Part shown: one piece after another, positions 10,709-19,593 of the stretch | Numbering within the stretch: the stretch's first letter is position 1 | How the letters are laid out: each line of letters starts with the position of its first letter | Source of the DNA: Cedecea neteri NBRC 105707 = ATCC 33855 | Lineage (GTDB): Bacteria > Pseudomonadota > Gammaproteobacteria > Enterobacterales > Enterobacteriaceae | Reading direction: 5' to 3' | NCBI RefSeq assembly: GCF_001571265.1 | Contig: NZ_BCTL01000009.1 | Location: forward strand, 58,858 to 122,857 | Length of the DNA stretch: 64,000 nucleotides | Notes under the pieces: generated by a model | Database searches by the model: none | Seen by the model: the letters and a program-made list of their open reading frames with translations, nothing else | What the model was told of the DNA's origin: nothing | Made by a program: the position numbers and the translations under genes

Positions 10709-11032
10709 TCAACGTTTGGCCGTCTGAAGCTGGCAATTATTCAGCACGATGGTGTCTTTACGATAGACGGTTGCGCTGTCGCCCTTCGACCAGAAGACGT
10801 AAACGCCGTCGGTATACCGTGCGCCGGAGGCGGAAAGCCCCTGCGTCAGGTTCAGCATCTGGTTGTCGTAGACAAAACTGACCTGCTGTTTGTCGTTATT
10901 CAGCTTCACGGTGAGCGGCTTTTCATCGCACTGGTACGCCAGCGTATCGGTATGCATTCTTTCAAGAAAAGTGTTGTAGTAACTACAGCCGGCAAGCAGC
11001 ATTGGCAGGGTGGCAACGAGCAGTTTTTTCAT
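10709..11032 (-). CDS. mliC: Membrane-bound lysozyme inhibitor of C-type lysozyme
   Basis: A 107-residue lipoprotein. The signal peptide [16 protein letters not shown] ends in an LAGC lipobox, with Cys16 as the lipidated residue. The mature part has the MliC/PliC beta-barrel fold, including [21 protein letters not shown] and a C-terminal cysteine (NNCQL) that can pair with YQC. It protects the cell wall against host C-type lysozyme from the outer membrane. It lies between anmK and pdxH. Confidence 0.93.
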   Translation of the reverse strand: MKKLLVATLPMLLAGCSYYNTFLERMHTDTLAYQCDEKPLTVKLNNDKQQVSFVYDNQMLNLTQGLSASGARYTDGVYVFWSKGDSATVYRKDTIVLNNCQLQTAKR

Positions 11033-11123
11033 CTGAGTATCCTGAATATCTTCTTATCCCTGGAGGGCCTGCGCCCTCCTTTTCGCCTTCAGTTTAGCGG
11101 CTGCGGGATGAAGATAATTTCAG

Positions 11124-12248
11124 TTAACTCTGATTATGGCGAGGATTTGCCGGATAAATAGCGCCGAGGATTGTTGGCTCAGAGGCACCGGTTACCGAAG
11201 GCAGGTTCCCCGGCAGGCCGGACATTGTCCTATAAGCCAGCCAGGCAAACGCCAGGGCTTCCATATCGTCACCGCTGATCCCGGCTTCATCGGTCGTCGT
11301 CACTTCTGTGCCCGGCAGCAGCGCAGCGAGGCGCGCCATCAGCAGCGGGTTGCGGCTGCCTCCGCCGCACACCATGAGACGTTCACAGCCGCCGCTCAGG
11401 AGTACCTGCTCGGCGATGGTTGTCGCGGTCAACTCGGTGAGCGTGGCCTGCACGTCCTCTCCGGCAAGCGCCGGGAACATCGCAAGCTGACGCTCAAGCC
11501 AGCCATAGTTGAAGTATTCACGGCCCGTACTTTTGGGCGCGGGTGCAGCAAAGTAAGGGTCGCTAAGCATTTGCTGTAATAAAGGAATAACGACTTTGCC
11601 CCGGCTCGCCCATTCGGCGTCTTTATCATAGCCTTTCCCACGCTGCCGCCAGATCCACGCATCCATCAGCATATTGCCAGGCCCGGTGTCGTAGCCTCTG
11701 ACCGGCTGGTCTGGGATCAGCAAAGAGAGGTTGGCAATGCCGCCGATGTTCAGCACCATTCGGCGTTCCACCGGATGCGCGAGCAGCGCCTGGTGAAACG
11801 CCGGCACCAGCGGTGCTCCCTGCCCGCCAAGCGCCATATCACGGCGGCGAAAATCGCCGACCACGGTAATACCGGTCAGCGCGGCGATTTGGTTATTGTC
11901 GCCAATTTGCATGGTGTGGGCGGCCTCGCCCTGTGGCTCATGCCACACGGTTTGCCCGTGGCAGCCTATCGCAGTGACGTCTTCAGGCCGCAGCCCCTCG
12001 CGCTTAATAAGGATTTGCACCGCCTCGGCGAACAATTTTCCAAGCCGGTTGTCCAACTGGCCTAGCTGGGACAGCGTGAGTTGCTGGCCCTGGCAAACGG
12101 CAAGAACCGCGTTTTTGATGGCCAGCGGCATCGGGTGGCTGTAGCTCGCCTGCTGAACGACCAGATGTTCGTCGATAGCAGCCAGCACCACATCGATACC
12201 ATCCAGACTGGTGCCTGACATCACGCCTATATAACGACCTGACTTCAT
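11124..12248 (-). CDS. anmK: Anhydro-N-acetylmuramic acid kinase
   Basis: A 374-residue sugar kinase of the ASKHA fold. It phosphorylates and opens anhydroMurNAc released by cell-wall recycling to MurNAc-6-phosphate. The phosphate-1 motif [12 protein letters not shown], the segments [10 protein letters not shown] and [10 protein letters not shown], and the adenosine motif VCGGGSRNP are in place. E. coli AnmK is 369 residues. It is divergent from slyB and upstream of mliC. Confidence 0.97.
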   Translation of the reverse strand: MKSGRYIGVMSGTSLDGIDVVLAAIDEHLVVQQASYSHPMPLAIKNAVLAVCQGQQLTLSQLGQLDNRLGKLFAEAVQILIKREGLRPEDVTAIGCHGQTVWHEPQGEAAHTMQIGDNNQIAALTGITVVGDFRRRDMALGGQGAPLVPAFHQALLAHPVERRMVLNIGGIANLSLLIPDQPVRGYDTGPGNMLMDAWIWRQRGKGYDKDAEWASRGKVVIPLLQQMLSDPYFAAPAPKSTGREYFNYGWLERQLAMFPALAGEDVQATLTELTATTIAEQVLLSGGCERLMVCGGGSRNPLLMARLAALLPGTEVTTTDEAGISGDDMEALAFAWLAYRTMSGLPGNLPSVTGASEPTILGAIYPANPRHNQS

Positions 12249-12540
12249 CCGTCACTCCTTATTCTCGCCGGGGCGGTAAATTAATTTGGTTAAACTAGCA
12301 CGCAATATTATGATTTATTAATAATTTTAATTAATAATCTGTGTCAGCTGCGGCATCGGGCGGTCAGGCATTTAAGCAAAACTCGCACAGCACAGCGGTT
12401 TAATTGTTGTTAAAGACATTTGATTTACTATTTTTACAGGATTGTTGTAGAACAAACATGAACTATGGCCAGGAATTGCCATATAATTTAGCCATAACGG
12501 ATGCTCACTGAGCGTTGATGGGTTCACAGGAGAGGTACAA
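12249..12540. promoter_or_regulatory. anmK-slyB divergent promoter region
   Basis: AT-rich spacer with no gene. It holds the PhoP-box promoter described separately. A second possible slyB promoter uses TATAAT at 12482-12487, with a poor -35. Confidence 0.5.
12397..12431 (+). promoter_or_regulatory. PhoP box and -10 of the slyB promoter
   Basis: GGTTTA-ATTGT-TGTTAA (12397-12413) is a direct repeat of the PhoP half-site with the usual five-base spacer. A -10-like TACTAT follows 12 bases later (12426-12431), the spacing of class II PhoP promoters. slyB is a known member of the PhoP regulon in E. coli and Salmonella. Confidence 0.75.
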
Positions 12541-13005
12541 ATGATTTCACGTATTTTGGCAGTTTCACTGGTTGCTTTCACCCTTGCTGGCTGCGCCAAC
12601 GAAGGGCTGTCCGGCGATGTTTACAACGCGTCTGAAGCTAAACAGGTAAGAACCGTGACCTACGGGACTATTACCCACGTTCGCGCGGTCACCATCAAAG
12701 GCAGCGACAGCAATAGCACTATCGGGGCTATCGGCGGTGCGGTACTGGGTGGCCTGCTGGGTAACACCGTTGGCGGTGGCACCGGGCGTACTCTGGCAAC
12801 CGCAGGCGGCGCTGTAGCCGGTGGCCTGGCGGGTGACGCAGTCGGCGGCGCAATGGGCAACAGCAAAGGCGTTGAGCTGGAAATCCGTAAAGATGACGGC
12901 CAAACCATCATCGCCGTGCAGAAACAGGGTGACACCCGTTACTCCGTTGGTCAGCGTGTAGCCATCTCCGGCAGCGGCAACAACATCACCGTTGCTCCTC
13001 GCTAA
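12541..13005 (+). CDS. slyB: Outer-membrane lipoprotein SlyB
   Basis: A 154-residue lipoprotein with signal peptide MISRILAVSLVAFTLAGC and a lipobox cysteine at position 18. The middle (about residues 60-105) is a glycine-zipper region rich in GGAVLGGLLGN-type repeats that can span or line the membrane; the end is a small beta domain. SlyB supports outer-membrane integrity under PhoPQ stress. A ribosome site (GGAGAGG) precedes the ATG. Confidence 0.96.
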   Translation: MISRILAVSLVAFTLAGCANEGLSGDVYNASEAKQVRTVTYGTITHVRAVTIKGSDSNSTIGAIGGAVLGGLLGNTVGGGTGRTLATAGGAVAGGLAGDAVGGAMGNSKGVELEIRKDDGQTIIAVQKQGDTRYSVGQRVAISGSGNNITVAPR

Positions 13006-13021
13006 GACAACGCGAAATGAT

Positions 13022-13050
13022 TTAAGGCCCGTATTACGGGCCTTTTGTTT
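13022..13050. terminator. Bidirectional terminator slyB / ABC operon
   Basis: AAGGCCCGTA pairs with TACGGGCCTT and is followed by TTGTTTT; it lies between convergent slyB and the last gene of the minus-strand operon. Confidence 0.85.
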
Positions 13051-13943
13051 TAGTAGGTAATACCCGGCGGGTTCACCTCCGACTGAGCAACTTCCTCTCC
13101 CTGTTCCCCCCACCGCGTAAGCACCTGCTGATATTCACCCCGCTGAATAGCGCCATCCAGCGCCGCCTGCAGGGCATAAACCAGCCCATTTCCTTTTTTC
13201 GTTGTCGTTGCTACATAGGCCTTTTTCGGCCCGAGCCCCACCACGCGCGTTGTGCCGGTTAACGCGGCTTTATAAGCCGTAATGGACTGTGGCCCAAAGA
13301 ACACGTCGGCCCGGCCAGACTGAATATAAAGGTTCGCGGAGGCATCGTCGGTGACATAAATCGGCAAGGCTGGCTCACGCCCGGCACCTTCGTTTTCTGC
13401 ATTCCAGCCCAGCAGAATGCGCTCCTGATTGGTCCCTGCCCCAACGATGACCTTCCGCCCGGCAAGATCTTCTGCCTTAGCGATAGACTGAATCGGGCTG
13501 CTGGCCTTCACGGCAAAAGAGAGCGAGTCCACGCGGTAGGTGGCAAAATCAAATTTCTCTTTCCGCTGCTCCGTCACGGCAATATTCACCAGCGCCACAT
13601 CATAGCGCCCGGACGTGATACCCAGCGGCCAGTCTTCCCACGCGGTCAGCACCAGCTTCAGTTTCAGGCCCAGGCTGCCGGCCAGCAGCCGGGCAATGTC
13701 CGGGTCGCTGCCTATGCGCGTGCGATTATCGCTGGCCAGCAGCGCCAGCGGGGGTGAGTTAAGCGCGGAGATCGCCACCGTTAGCGTGCCGGGTTCGACG
13801 AACCGATAGCCTGCGGGGATTTTGGCAATAGCTTTTTCATCCCTAGCCACGCTCAGAGGTTTTTCATTGGCAGCAAGGTCGATATTCGCCTGCGCGGATA
13901 AAGTAGAAAAAGAAACTAACAGCGCAATAAATCCATATTTCAT
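13050..13943 (-). CDS. Amino acid ABC transporter substrate-binding protein (copy 1)
   Basis: A 297-residue family 3 periplasmic binding protein. The signal peptide MKYGFIALLVSFSTLSAQA is followed by a bilobed domain typical of cystine and polar amino acid binders, with EKFDFATYR and VGAGTNQERILLGWNAENEG. It is a close paralogue of the protein at 16158-17090, sharing most motifs in order. It is the last gene of the operon and follows the ATPase by one base. By context it should deliver an S-substituted cysteine or a related amino acid to the adjacent permease. Substrate is inferred, not shown. Confidence 0.9.
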   Translation of the reverse strand: MKYGFIALLVSFSTLSAQANIDLAANEKPLSVARDEKAIAKIPAGYRFVEPGTLTVAISALNSPPLALLASDNRTRIGSDPDIARLLAGSLGLKLKLVLTAWEDWPLGITSGRYDVALVNIAVTEQRKEKFDFATYRVDSLSFAVKASSPIQSIAKAEDLAGRKVIVGAGTNQERILLGWNAENEGAGREPALPIYVTDDASANLYIQSGRADVFFGPQSITAYKAALTGTTRVVGLGPKKAYVATTTKKGNGLVYALQAALDGAIQRGEYQQVLTRWGEQGEEVAQSEVNPPGITY

Positions 13944-13944
13944 A

Positions 13945-14718
13945 TCAAAGCACCCTGGATAAGAACTGGCGGGTACGCGGGTGCTGCGGACGATTCAAAA
14001 CCTCATCACTGCTTCCCTGCTCGACAATTTTACCGTCCACCATAAACACCACCTGATCGGCCACTTCCCGCGCAAAGCCGATTTCATGTGTGACGACCAC
14101 CAGCGTGGTGCCCGACCGGGCCAGTCTTTTAATCACGTCCAGCACTTCGCCGACCAGCTCAGGGTCGAGCGCGGACGTTGGCTCATCGAACAGCATCACC
14201 CGTGGGCTCAGCGCCAGCGCGCGAGCAATGGCAATGCGCTGCTGCTGCCCGCCGGATAAGTGCCGCGACCAGGCATCCGCTTTACTGCGCAGCCCAACCA
14301 CATCGAGCAGCTCATACGCGCGCTCAACCGCCTCTTTGCGGCTCAGCTGTTTATGGGCCACCGGCGCTTCAATCAGATTTTCCAGCACCGTCATGTGGGG
14401 AAACAGATTGAAGTTCTGAAAGACATAGCCCACGTTGGCTCGCTGGCGCAGGATCTCCTTTTCTTTCAGCTCGTACAGTTTGTCCCCTTTCAGCCGGTAA
14501 CCGATGTAATCTCCGTCAATCTGGATATAACCTTCGTCCACCCGCTCAAGGTGGTTGATGGTGCGCAGCAGCGTAGATTTACCGGAGCCGGATGGCCCGA
14601 GGATCACCGTCACCGTGCCCGGTGGGATCTCGAGCGAGACATCATCCAGCGCCTTATGGCGACCAAAATATTTGCTGACGCCGGTAATTGAAATATGGCC
14701 GTTATGAGAGGTTGGCAT
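13945..14718 (-). CDS. Polar amino acid ABC transporter ATP-binding protein
   Basis: A 257-residue ABC ATPase of the GlnQ/HisP group. Walker A is GPSGSGKST, the signature is LSGGQQQR, Walker B is VMLFDEPTSALD, and the switch histidine is in VVTHE. I chose the ATG preceded by AGGAG, which overlaps the permease end by 17 bases; the frame continues upstream, but that extension is only permease antisense-like filler. It powers uptake through the single permease encoded upstream, which probably acts as a homodimer. Confidence 0.93.
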   Translation of the reverse strand: MPTSHNGHISITGVSKYFGRHKALDDVSLEIPPGTVTVILGPSGSGKSTLLRTINHLERVDEGYIQIDGDYIGYRLKGDKLYELKEKEILRQRANVGYVFQNFNLFPHMTVLENLIEAPVAHKQLSRKEAVERAYELLDVVGLRSKADAWSRHLSGGQQQRIAIARALALSPRVMLFDEPTSALDPELVGEVLDVIKRLARSGTTLVVVTHEIGFAREVADQVVFMVDGKIVEQGSSDEVLNRPQHPRTRQFLSRVL

Positions 14719-15628
14719 GGACCGGCTCCTGGGCAACGGGGGCTGTGGACGGCACTGCGCTGCGGGCAGTACGCGTTTGATTGATGGCCGAGCGGCGTTC
14801 ACTGCGGGCCAATGAACGTTCAACGAGGTACTGGATCAGTGAGAGCACGCTGGTAATAACCAAATACCAGACGGCCGCCACCATCAGCAGCGGGATCACC
14901 TGCTGCGTGCGGTTGTAGATCATCTGGATGGTGTAAAACAGCTCCGGCATCGCCAGCACGTAAACCATCGCCGTACCTTTGGCGAGGCTGATAATTTCGT
15001 TGAACCCGGAGGGCAGAATAGTGCGCAGCGCCTGCGGCAGAATAATGCGCACGGTACGTCGCCACGCGGGCAAACCTAACGCGGCGGCGGCTTCATATTG
15101 CCCGTGATCCACGCCCAGAAAACCACCGCGGACAATCTCTGCCGTGTAGGCGCTCTGCACCAGCGTCAGCCCCACCACCGCCGTCGAAAACTGCCCCAGC
15201 ACGTTAATCGTGTCGTAACTCCCCCAGACAATACTGGTGAACGGCACCCCAATCGACAGCGTGTCGTACAGGTAAGAGAAGTTGTAGAGCACGATCAGCA
15301 CGACAATCAGCGGCAGGGAGCGAAACAGCCAGATGTAACTCCAGGCGAGACTGCTCAGCAGCCAGGAGGAAGAAAGCCTGGCCAGCGCGAGCAAACCGCC
15401 AAATACTACGCTCAGCGCCGTGCCCAACAGCGTTAACAACAGCGTTTGTCCTAACCCCTCCAGAATGACCGGGTCAAAAAACCAGTGGGCAAAAACGCCC
15501 CATTCCCAGCGGGGGTTAAACGCGACGGATTGCACCACCACCGCCAGCACAAACAGCGCAATCACCGCACCCACGGTGCGCAGCGGATAACGCGCAGGCA
15601 CCACTTTAATGGTTTCAGACGTTTTCAT
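14702..15628 (-). CDS. Polar amino acid ABC transporter permease
   Basis: A 308-residue inner-membrane permease of the HisM/GlnP family with about five or six helices. The EAA loop that contacts the ATPase is YEAAAALGLPAWRRTVRIILP. The ATG with GAGGAG five bases upstream is preferred to the GTG six bases earlier. Both tails are longer than in typical 220-residue permeases; the C-terminal 45 residues are a Ser/Thr/Arg-rich cytosolic extension. Only one permease gene is present in the operon. Confidence 0.93.
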   Translation of the reverse strand: MKTSETIKVVPARYPLRTVGAVIALFVLAVVVQSVAFNPRWEWGVFAHWFFDPVILEGLGQTLLLTLLGTALSVVFGGLLALARLSSSWLLSSLAWSYIWLFRSLPLIVVLIVLYNFSYLYDTLSIGVPFTSIVWGSYDTINVLGQFSTAVVGLTLVQSAYTAEIVRGGFLGVDHGQYEAAAALGLPAWRRTVRIILPQALRTILPSGFNEIISLAKGTAMVYVLAMPELFYTIQMIYNRTQQVIPLLMVAAVWYLVITSVLSLIQYLVERSLARSERRSAINQTRTARSAVPSTAPVAQEPVHANLS

Positions 15629-15637
15629 CGTCACTCC

Positions 15638-16147
15638 TCAGGCCGTTTTACTCAGGCTTTCCAGCGCTAAGATTTTAGTGAACCGCAGCCGCCCGTCGTG
15701 GGGCGGCTGGCTGAACGTTTCGGGGTCAACCTCAAGGCTGAACTGAGGGTCGTAACCTTCACTCAGATAAAGCCTGACGGCCTCCGGCTGACGAAAGCCG
15801 GTGGTGAGATAGATTCGGCTGTAGCCCGCCTGGAGGGCAAGGCGTTCCAGTTCACGAACCACTCGCCCGGCCAGGCCCTGCTTACGCAGCGTACTTTTCG
15901 TCCAGATACGTTTGATCTCGGCGGTTTGCTGGTCGTAGGGCTTATAGGCGCCGGTGGCAATAATTTCGCCCTCACGCTCCAGCACAATAAAAATGCCCTG
16001 CGGTGGCAGATACCATTCGGTCAGCTCCACTTCGGCATCACGCGAGAAAAAATCGCCATAGCGGGCGGCATATTCGCCAAACAGGCCGCTAATGATCGGC
16101 TGCAGCTCCGGCGCTTCCGGGGACAAAACGCGAAAATGTTCGCTCAT
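15638..16147 (-). CDS. GNAT family N-acetyltransferase
   Basis: A 169-residue acetyltransferase. The acetyl-CoA binding segment is RKQGLAGRVVRELERLA (R/Q-x-x-G-x-G/A), followed by IYLTTGFRQPEAVRLYLSEGY, the usual strand 5 to helix 4 region. The start follows a strong AGGAGG; a longer start overlapping the upstream gene by eight bases has no ribosome site. In Bacillus the yxeL/snaA acetyltransferases of comparable operons N-acetylate S-(2-succino)cysteine and related cysteine adducts; this gene is the likely counterpart by context. That assignment is inference. Confidence 0.85.
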   Translation of the reverse strand: MSEHFRVLSPEAPELQPIISGLFGEYAARYGDFFSRDAEVELTEWYLPPQGIFIVLEREGEIIATGAYKPYDQQTAEIKRIWTKSTLRKQGLAGRVVRELERLALQAGYSRIYLTTGFRQPEAVRLYLSEGYDPQFSLEVDPETFSQPPHDGRLRFTKILALESLSKTA

Positions 16148-16157
16148 ATACGCCTCC

Positions 16158-17090
16158 TCAATCACCTAAACCGGCGGGGTTAACTTCCGAGGCAGGAATA
16201 CGCTCCACGTCCTCGCCCCAGCGCTTTAAAACTTTGTCGTAGTCGCCCTGCTGGATCGCGCCGTTGAGCGCCGTCTGAACAGGTTCAACCAGGCCGCTGC
16301 CTTTTTTTAGCGTCACCGCAATGTGAGCCGCTTTCGGCCAGCCGCCGTCGACGCTGCCCACCAGCTTCGTTTTACCGGTCAGCGCCGCTTTCCAGGCCCC
16401 GGTGACGTTCGGCCCAAACCAGGCGTCGGCTCGCCCGGACTGTAGCGCCAGCGTCAGCGCCGCATCATCTTTGGTGTAGACCGGAGTGAACGGCTTCAGC
16501 CCTTTCTTCTCGTTTTCAGCATTCCACGCCAGCAGGATAGCTTCCTGATTGGTGCCGGAACCGACGACGATGCGTAACCCGGCGATATCTTCCGCGTGGG
16601 TGAGCGATTTGATCGGGCTGTTGGCCTTCACATAAAAGCCCAGCGAGTCTTTGCGGTAGGTGGCAAAATCGAATTTCTCTTTGCGATCTTTGGTGACGGT
16701 AATATTGCTGATCGCGGCATCATATTTCCCGGAAGCCACCCCGAGCGGCCAGTCTTCCCAGGACGTCGGGACCACGTTCAGCTCCAGCCCAAGGCTGTCG
16801 GCAACCAGGCGGGCAATGTCCACCTCACTGCCAAGCAGGGTTTTATTGTCATCAGAAAAAACCGTCAGCGGCGGCGAATTGAGCGCCGCCACTGCCACGG
16901 TAAACTTACCGGGAACGGCAAATCGATAATCTTTAGGTAACTGCGCGATGGCCTGTGGATTTTTAGCGGTATTGATCGGCGCTTTGTTGGCCTCAAGGCT
17001 CACGCCGGTGCCGTTGATGGTGACGTCATTCGCCCAGGCAAGCGGCGTCCACGCAAGCGCAATAGCCAGCAACAGGGAAGTTTTCTGCAT
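16158..17090 (-). CDS. Amino acid ABC transporter substrate-binding protein (copy 2)
   Basis: A 310-residue family 3 periplasmic binding protein with signal peptide MQKTSLLLAIALAWTPLAWA. It shares long stretches with the protein at 13050-13943 (EKFDFATYR, GTNQE, LLAWNAENE, SWEDWPLGV), so the two arose by duplication. It lies between the monooxygenase and the acetyltransferase genes, ten bases before the latter. Two binding proteins for one permease suggest two substrates or two affinities. Confidence 0.9.
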   Translation of the reverse strand: MQKTSLLLAIALAWTPLAWANDVTINGTGVSLEANKAPINTAKNPQAIAQLPKDYRFAVPGKFTVAVAALNSPPLTVFSDDNKTLLGSEVDIARLVADSLGLELNVVPTSWEDWPLGVASGKYDAAISNITVTKDRKEKFDFATYRKDSLGFYVKANSPIKSLTHAEDIAGLRIVVGSGTNQEAILLAWNAENEKKGLKPFTPVYTKDDAALTLALQSGRADAWFGPNVTGAWKAALTGKTKLVGSVDGGWPKAAHIAVTLKKGSGLVEPVQTALNGAIQQGDYDKVLKRWGEDVERIPASEVNPAGLGD

Positions 17091-17110
17091 AGTTTTTCTC
17101 TTTATTTGTT

Positions 17111-18424
17111 TTATTTGCCGTAGCGATTTTCGGGCGGCGCGAGATCAAAACTCTCGCGCAGCGTCGTGCCGGGGTATTCGGTGCGGAAAAGACCACGAGC
17201 CTGAAGTACCGGCACAACCTGCTCCACAAAACGTGGGAAGGTGTCCGGCGTACCGCCCTGGATGATGAATCCGTCAGCTGCCCGCTCGTCAAACCACTGC
17301 TGCAGGCCGTCCGCCACCTGTTCCGGCGAACCGGAAAAACGCGGCCTTGGGCTGGCGGCTTCAAGCGCGACCTGGCGCAGGGTTAATCCACGCTCGCGGG
17401 CGTTGCGTTTGATCTCATCGGTGGTGCTGCGGAAGCTGTTCTGGCCCAGGTCACCGATATCGGGGAAAGGCTCGTCCAGCGGGTACTGACTAAAGTCATG
17501 GTGCTCAAAATAGCGGCCCAGGTAGTTCAGGGCATCGGTGACAGAGACCAGCGCGGCGGTGGTCTGGTACTGCCGCTCGGCGTCCGCGGCATCTGTACCT
17601 ACGATGACGCTCACGCCCTGGAAGATGTGCAGCGAATCCCCCTCGCGGCCTTGCCCTTCCAGCTGGTTTTTCACATCCCGGTAAAAGGCTTTTGCCTCAG
17701 CGAGCGATTCATGGTGAGTAAAGATGGCATCGGCATGTTTTGCCGCCAGTTTTTTGCCGTCTTCCGATGCCCCGGCCTGGAACAGAATCGGCCTGCCCTG
17801 CGGCGTGCGGCCAATGTTCAGCGGCCCCGCGACCTGGAAGAAATCCCCCTGATGATTGAGCGCGTGCAGCTTTTCAGGGGCAAAAAACTGCCCGCTTTCT
17901 TTATTACGCACAAAAGCATCTTCTTCCCATGAATCCCAAAGTCCTTTCACAACATCCAGGTATTCGTCGGCGATGCGATAGCGCAGCGCATGTTCAGGAT
18001 GCTGGGTTCTGGAGAAATTTTTAGCCGAGCCTTCCAGTGGCGACGTGACCACGTTCCAGCCCGCGCGGCCGTTGCTCAGGTGATCGAGACTCGCAAACTG
18101 GCGCGCCGTGGTAAAAGGGTCGCTGTACGACGTCGACAATGTTCCCACCAGGCCCAGATGCCGGGTCACGCTCGCCAGGGCGGATAATACCGTCAGCGGC
18201 TCAAAGCGATTTAAAAAATGCGGGATAGATTTTTCGTTAATATAAAGTCCGTCCGCCACAAAGATAAAATCCAGCTTCCCCTCTTCCGCTTTGAATGCCG
18301 TTTGTTTGACGAACTCAAAATTAATACTGGCATCGGCAACCGCAGCAGGATGGCGCCAGGCCGACATATTTCCCGAAGCGCCATGTAATATCGTACCCAG
18401 TCTTAACTGTCGTTTTGCAGACAT
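17111..18424 (-). CDS. LLM-class flavin monooxygenase, NtaA/SnaA/DszA (YxeK/CmoJ-like) type
   Basis: A 437-residue flavin-dependent monooxygenase of the bacterial luciferase superfamily. Family marks are the N-terminal [32 protein letters not shown] (the FMN-site segment of the NtaA group), [22 protein letters not shown] and [24 protein letters not shown]. Members use reduced FMN and oxygen to cleave C-S, C-N or similar bonds. In the Bacillus yxe and ytm operons the homologous YxeK and CmoJ cleave the C-S bond of N-acetylated S-(2-succino)cysteine. No flavin reductase gene is present in the operon, so FMNH2 must come from elsewhere. Confidence 0.9.
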   Translation of the reverse strand: MSAKRQLRLGTILHGASGNMSAWRHPAAVADASINFEFVKQTAFKAEEGKLDFIFVADGLYINEKSIPHFLNRFEPLTVLSALASVTRHLGLVGTLSTSYSDPFTTARQFASLDHLSNGRAGWNVVTSPLEGSAKNFSRTQHPEHALRYRIADEYLDVVKGLWDSWEEDAFVRNKESGQFFAPEKLHALNHQGDFFQVAGPLNIGRTPQGRPILFQAGASEDGKKLAAKHADAIFTHHESLAEAKAFYRDVKNQLEGQGREGDSLHIFQGVSVIVGTDAADAERQYQTTAALVSVTDALNYLGRYFEHHDFSQYPLDEPFPDIGDLGQNSFRSTTDEIKRNARERGLTLRQVALEAASPRPRFSGSPEQVADGLQQWFDERAADGFIIQGGTPDTFPRFVEQVVPVLQARGLFRTEYPGTTLRESFDLAPPENRYGK

Positions 18425-18471
18425 GCTTTATCCTTATGCGGAACGTTAAAATCCGCCATCGCTGATGGGCG

Positions 18472-19593
18472 TTAAAGTTGTTGTAGTGCCGATTGTGCTA
18501 ACCGAGCGAAATAACGCGCCGCAGGTTCAATCAGTCTTTCATCGGGATCGAAGGCCGGATGATGAAGCCCGTAACGGCTGTCGCTGCCAATGCTGACAAA
18601 TGCGCCAGGTATATGTTGGAGATAAACGGCAAAATCCTCACCGCCCAAATGCAGATCGGCATAAAGCGTGTCGTAACCTTCGGCGGCCGCAACATCGCTG
18701 GCAAACGTCGCCCAGCGCTCATCGTTAACTAATGCATCTGGCCCCAGATGCCAGGTGACGTCGATTTCCGCCCCAAAAGCGCTGGCAAGACCGGCGGCAA
18801 TCTCAATGACGCGCGCTTTTACCGTTGCCCTCACGCTAGCGCTGTGGGTGCGCAGCGTCCCTTCCAGCTCAACGCTTTCCGGCAGCACGTTCCAGGTATT
18901 ACCGCCTGCAATGCGGGTAATGCTCAGCACTGCCGAATCCAGGGTGTTTACCTCCCGGCTGGTGATACTTTGCAGCAGAGCCACCAGCTGGCTGGCGAGC
19001 AATATGGCGTCTTTGCCTTCATGCGGGCGTGCCGCGTGCGCCCCTTTGCCCCGCACCTGAATGACCAGCCGGTCAACGTTGGCATAAAACGGGCCGCCGC
19101 GAGTGGCAAAGGCCCCGACCGGCAGGCATGGCTCATTGTGCATACCAAAAATGGCGGAGATCCCCTCCAGCACGCCGGCCTTGACCAGCGTGGTTGCCCC
19201 ACCAAAACGCTCCTCTGCGGGCTGAAACAGAATGCGAACTCGCCCGTTAAGCCGCGCTTCGTTCTGCTTAAGCAGCAGTGCCGCACCCAGCATCACGCTG
19301 CTGTGAACGTCATGCCCGCAGGCATGCATCACGCCCGGATTCTGCGAACTAAAGGCCACGCCGCTGGCTTCTTCAATGGGCAGCGCATCGATATCGGCCC
19401 GCAGCGCAATGGCGTTCTCACCTTCGCCAATCTCCGCCACGACGCCGGTTTGAAGCGAATACGGAAGCAGGCGAATACCCGCGCTTTGCAACCAGTCGCG
19501 GATGCGCGAAGTGGTTTCCACTTCTTCAAGAGATAATTCCGGGAACCGGTGCAGCTCACGGCGCCAGTCGGTCAGTTGCTGAGCAAACGTCAT
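18472..19593 (-). CDS. M20 family amidohydrolase / N-acyl-amino acid deacylase
   Basis: A 373-residue metallopeptidase-fold hydrolase of the HipO/AbgB group (YxeP/SndA-like). The binuclear metal site can be read as HACGHDVHSS (Cys92, His94), PAEE (about residues 125-128), the dimerisation-domain histidine in GKGAHAARPHEG and the final GLHHPAFD. Such enzymes remove N-acyl groups from amino acids. In this operon it would release free cysteine or another amino acid after oxidation of the N-acetylated substrate. Its ATG overlaps the stop of the upstream gene (ATGA). Confidence 0.9.
   Translation of the reverse strand: MTFAQQLTDWRRELHRFPELSLEEVETTSRIRDWLQSAGIRLLPYSLQTGVVAEIGEGENAIALRADIDALPIEEASGVAFSSQNPGVMHACGHDVHSSVMLGAALLLKQNEARLNGRVRILFQPAEERFGGATTLVKAGVLEGISAIFGMHNEPCLPVGAFATRGGPFYANVDRLVIQVRGKGAHAARPHEGKDAILLASQLVALLQSITSREVNTLDSAVLSITRIAGGNTWNVLPESVELEGTLRTHSASVRATVKARVIEIAAGLASAFGAEIDVTWHLGPDALVNDERWATFASDVAAAEGYDTLYADLHLGGEDFAVYLQHIPGAFVSIGSDSRYGLHHPAFDPDERLIEPAARYFARLAQSALQQL

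Noticed and set aside
11060..11085. GGAGGGC/GCCCTCC hairpin between anmK and mliC as a terminator
   Set aside because: The T-run lies on the plus strand while both genes run on the minus strand, so it does not fit a terminator of anmK.
18748..19536. Plus-strand frame of 262 codons opposite the M20 amidohydrolase
   Set aside because: The opposite strand has clear catalytic motifs; this frame has none.
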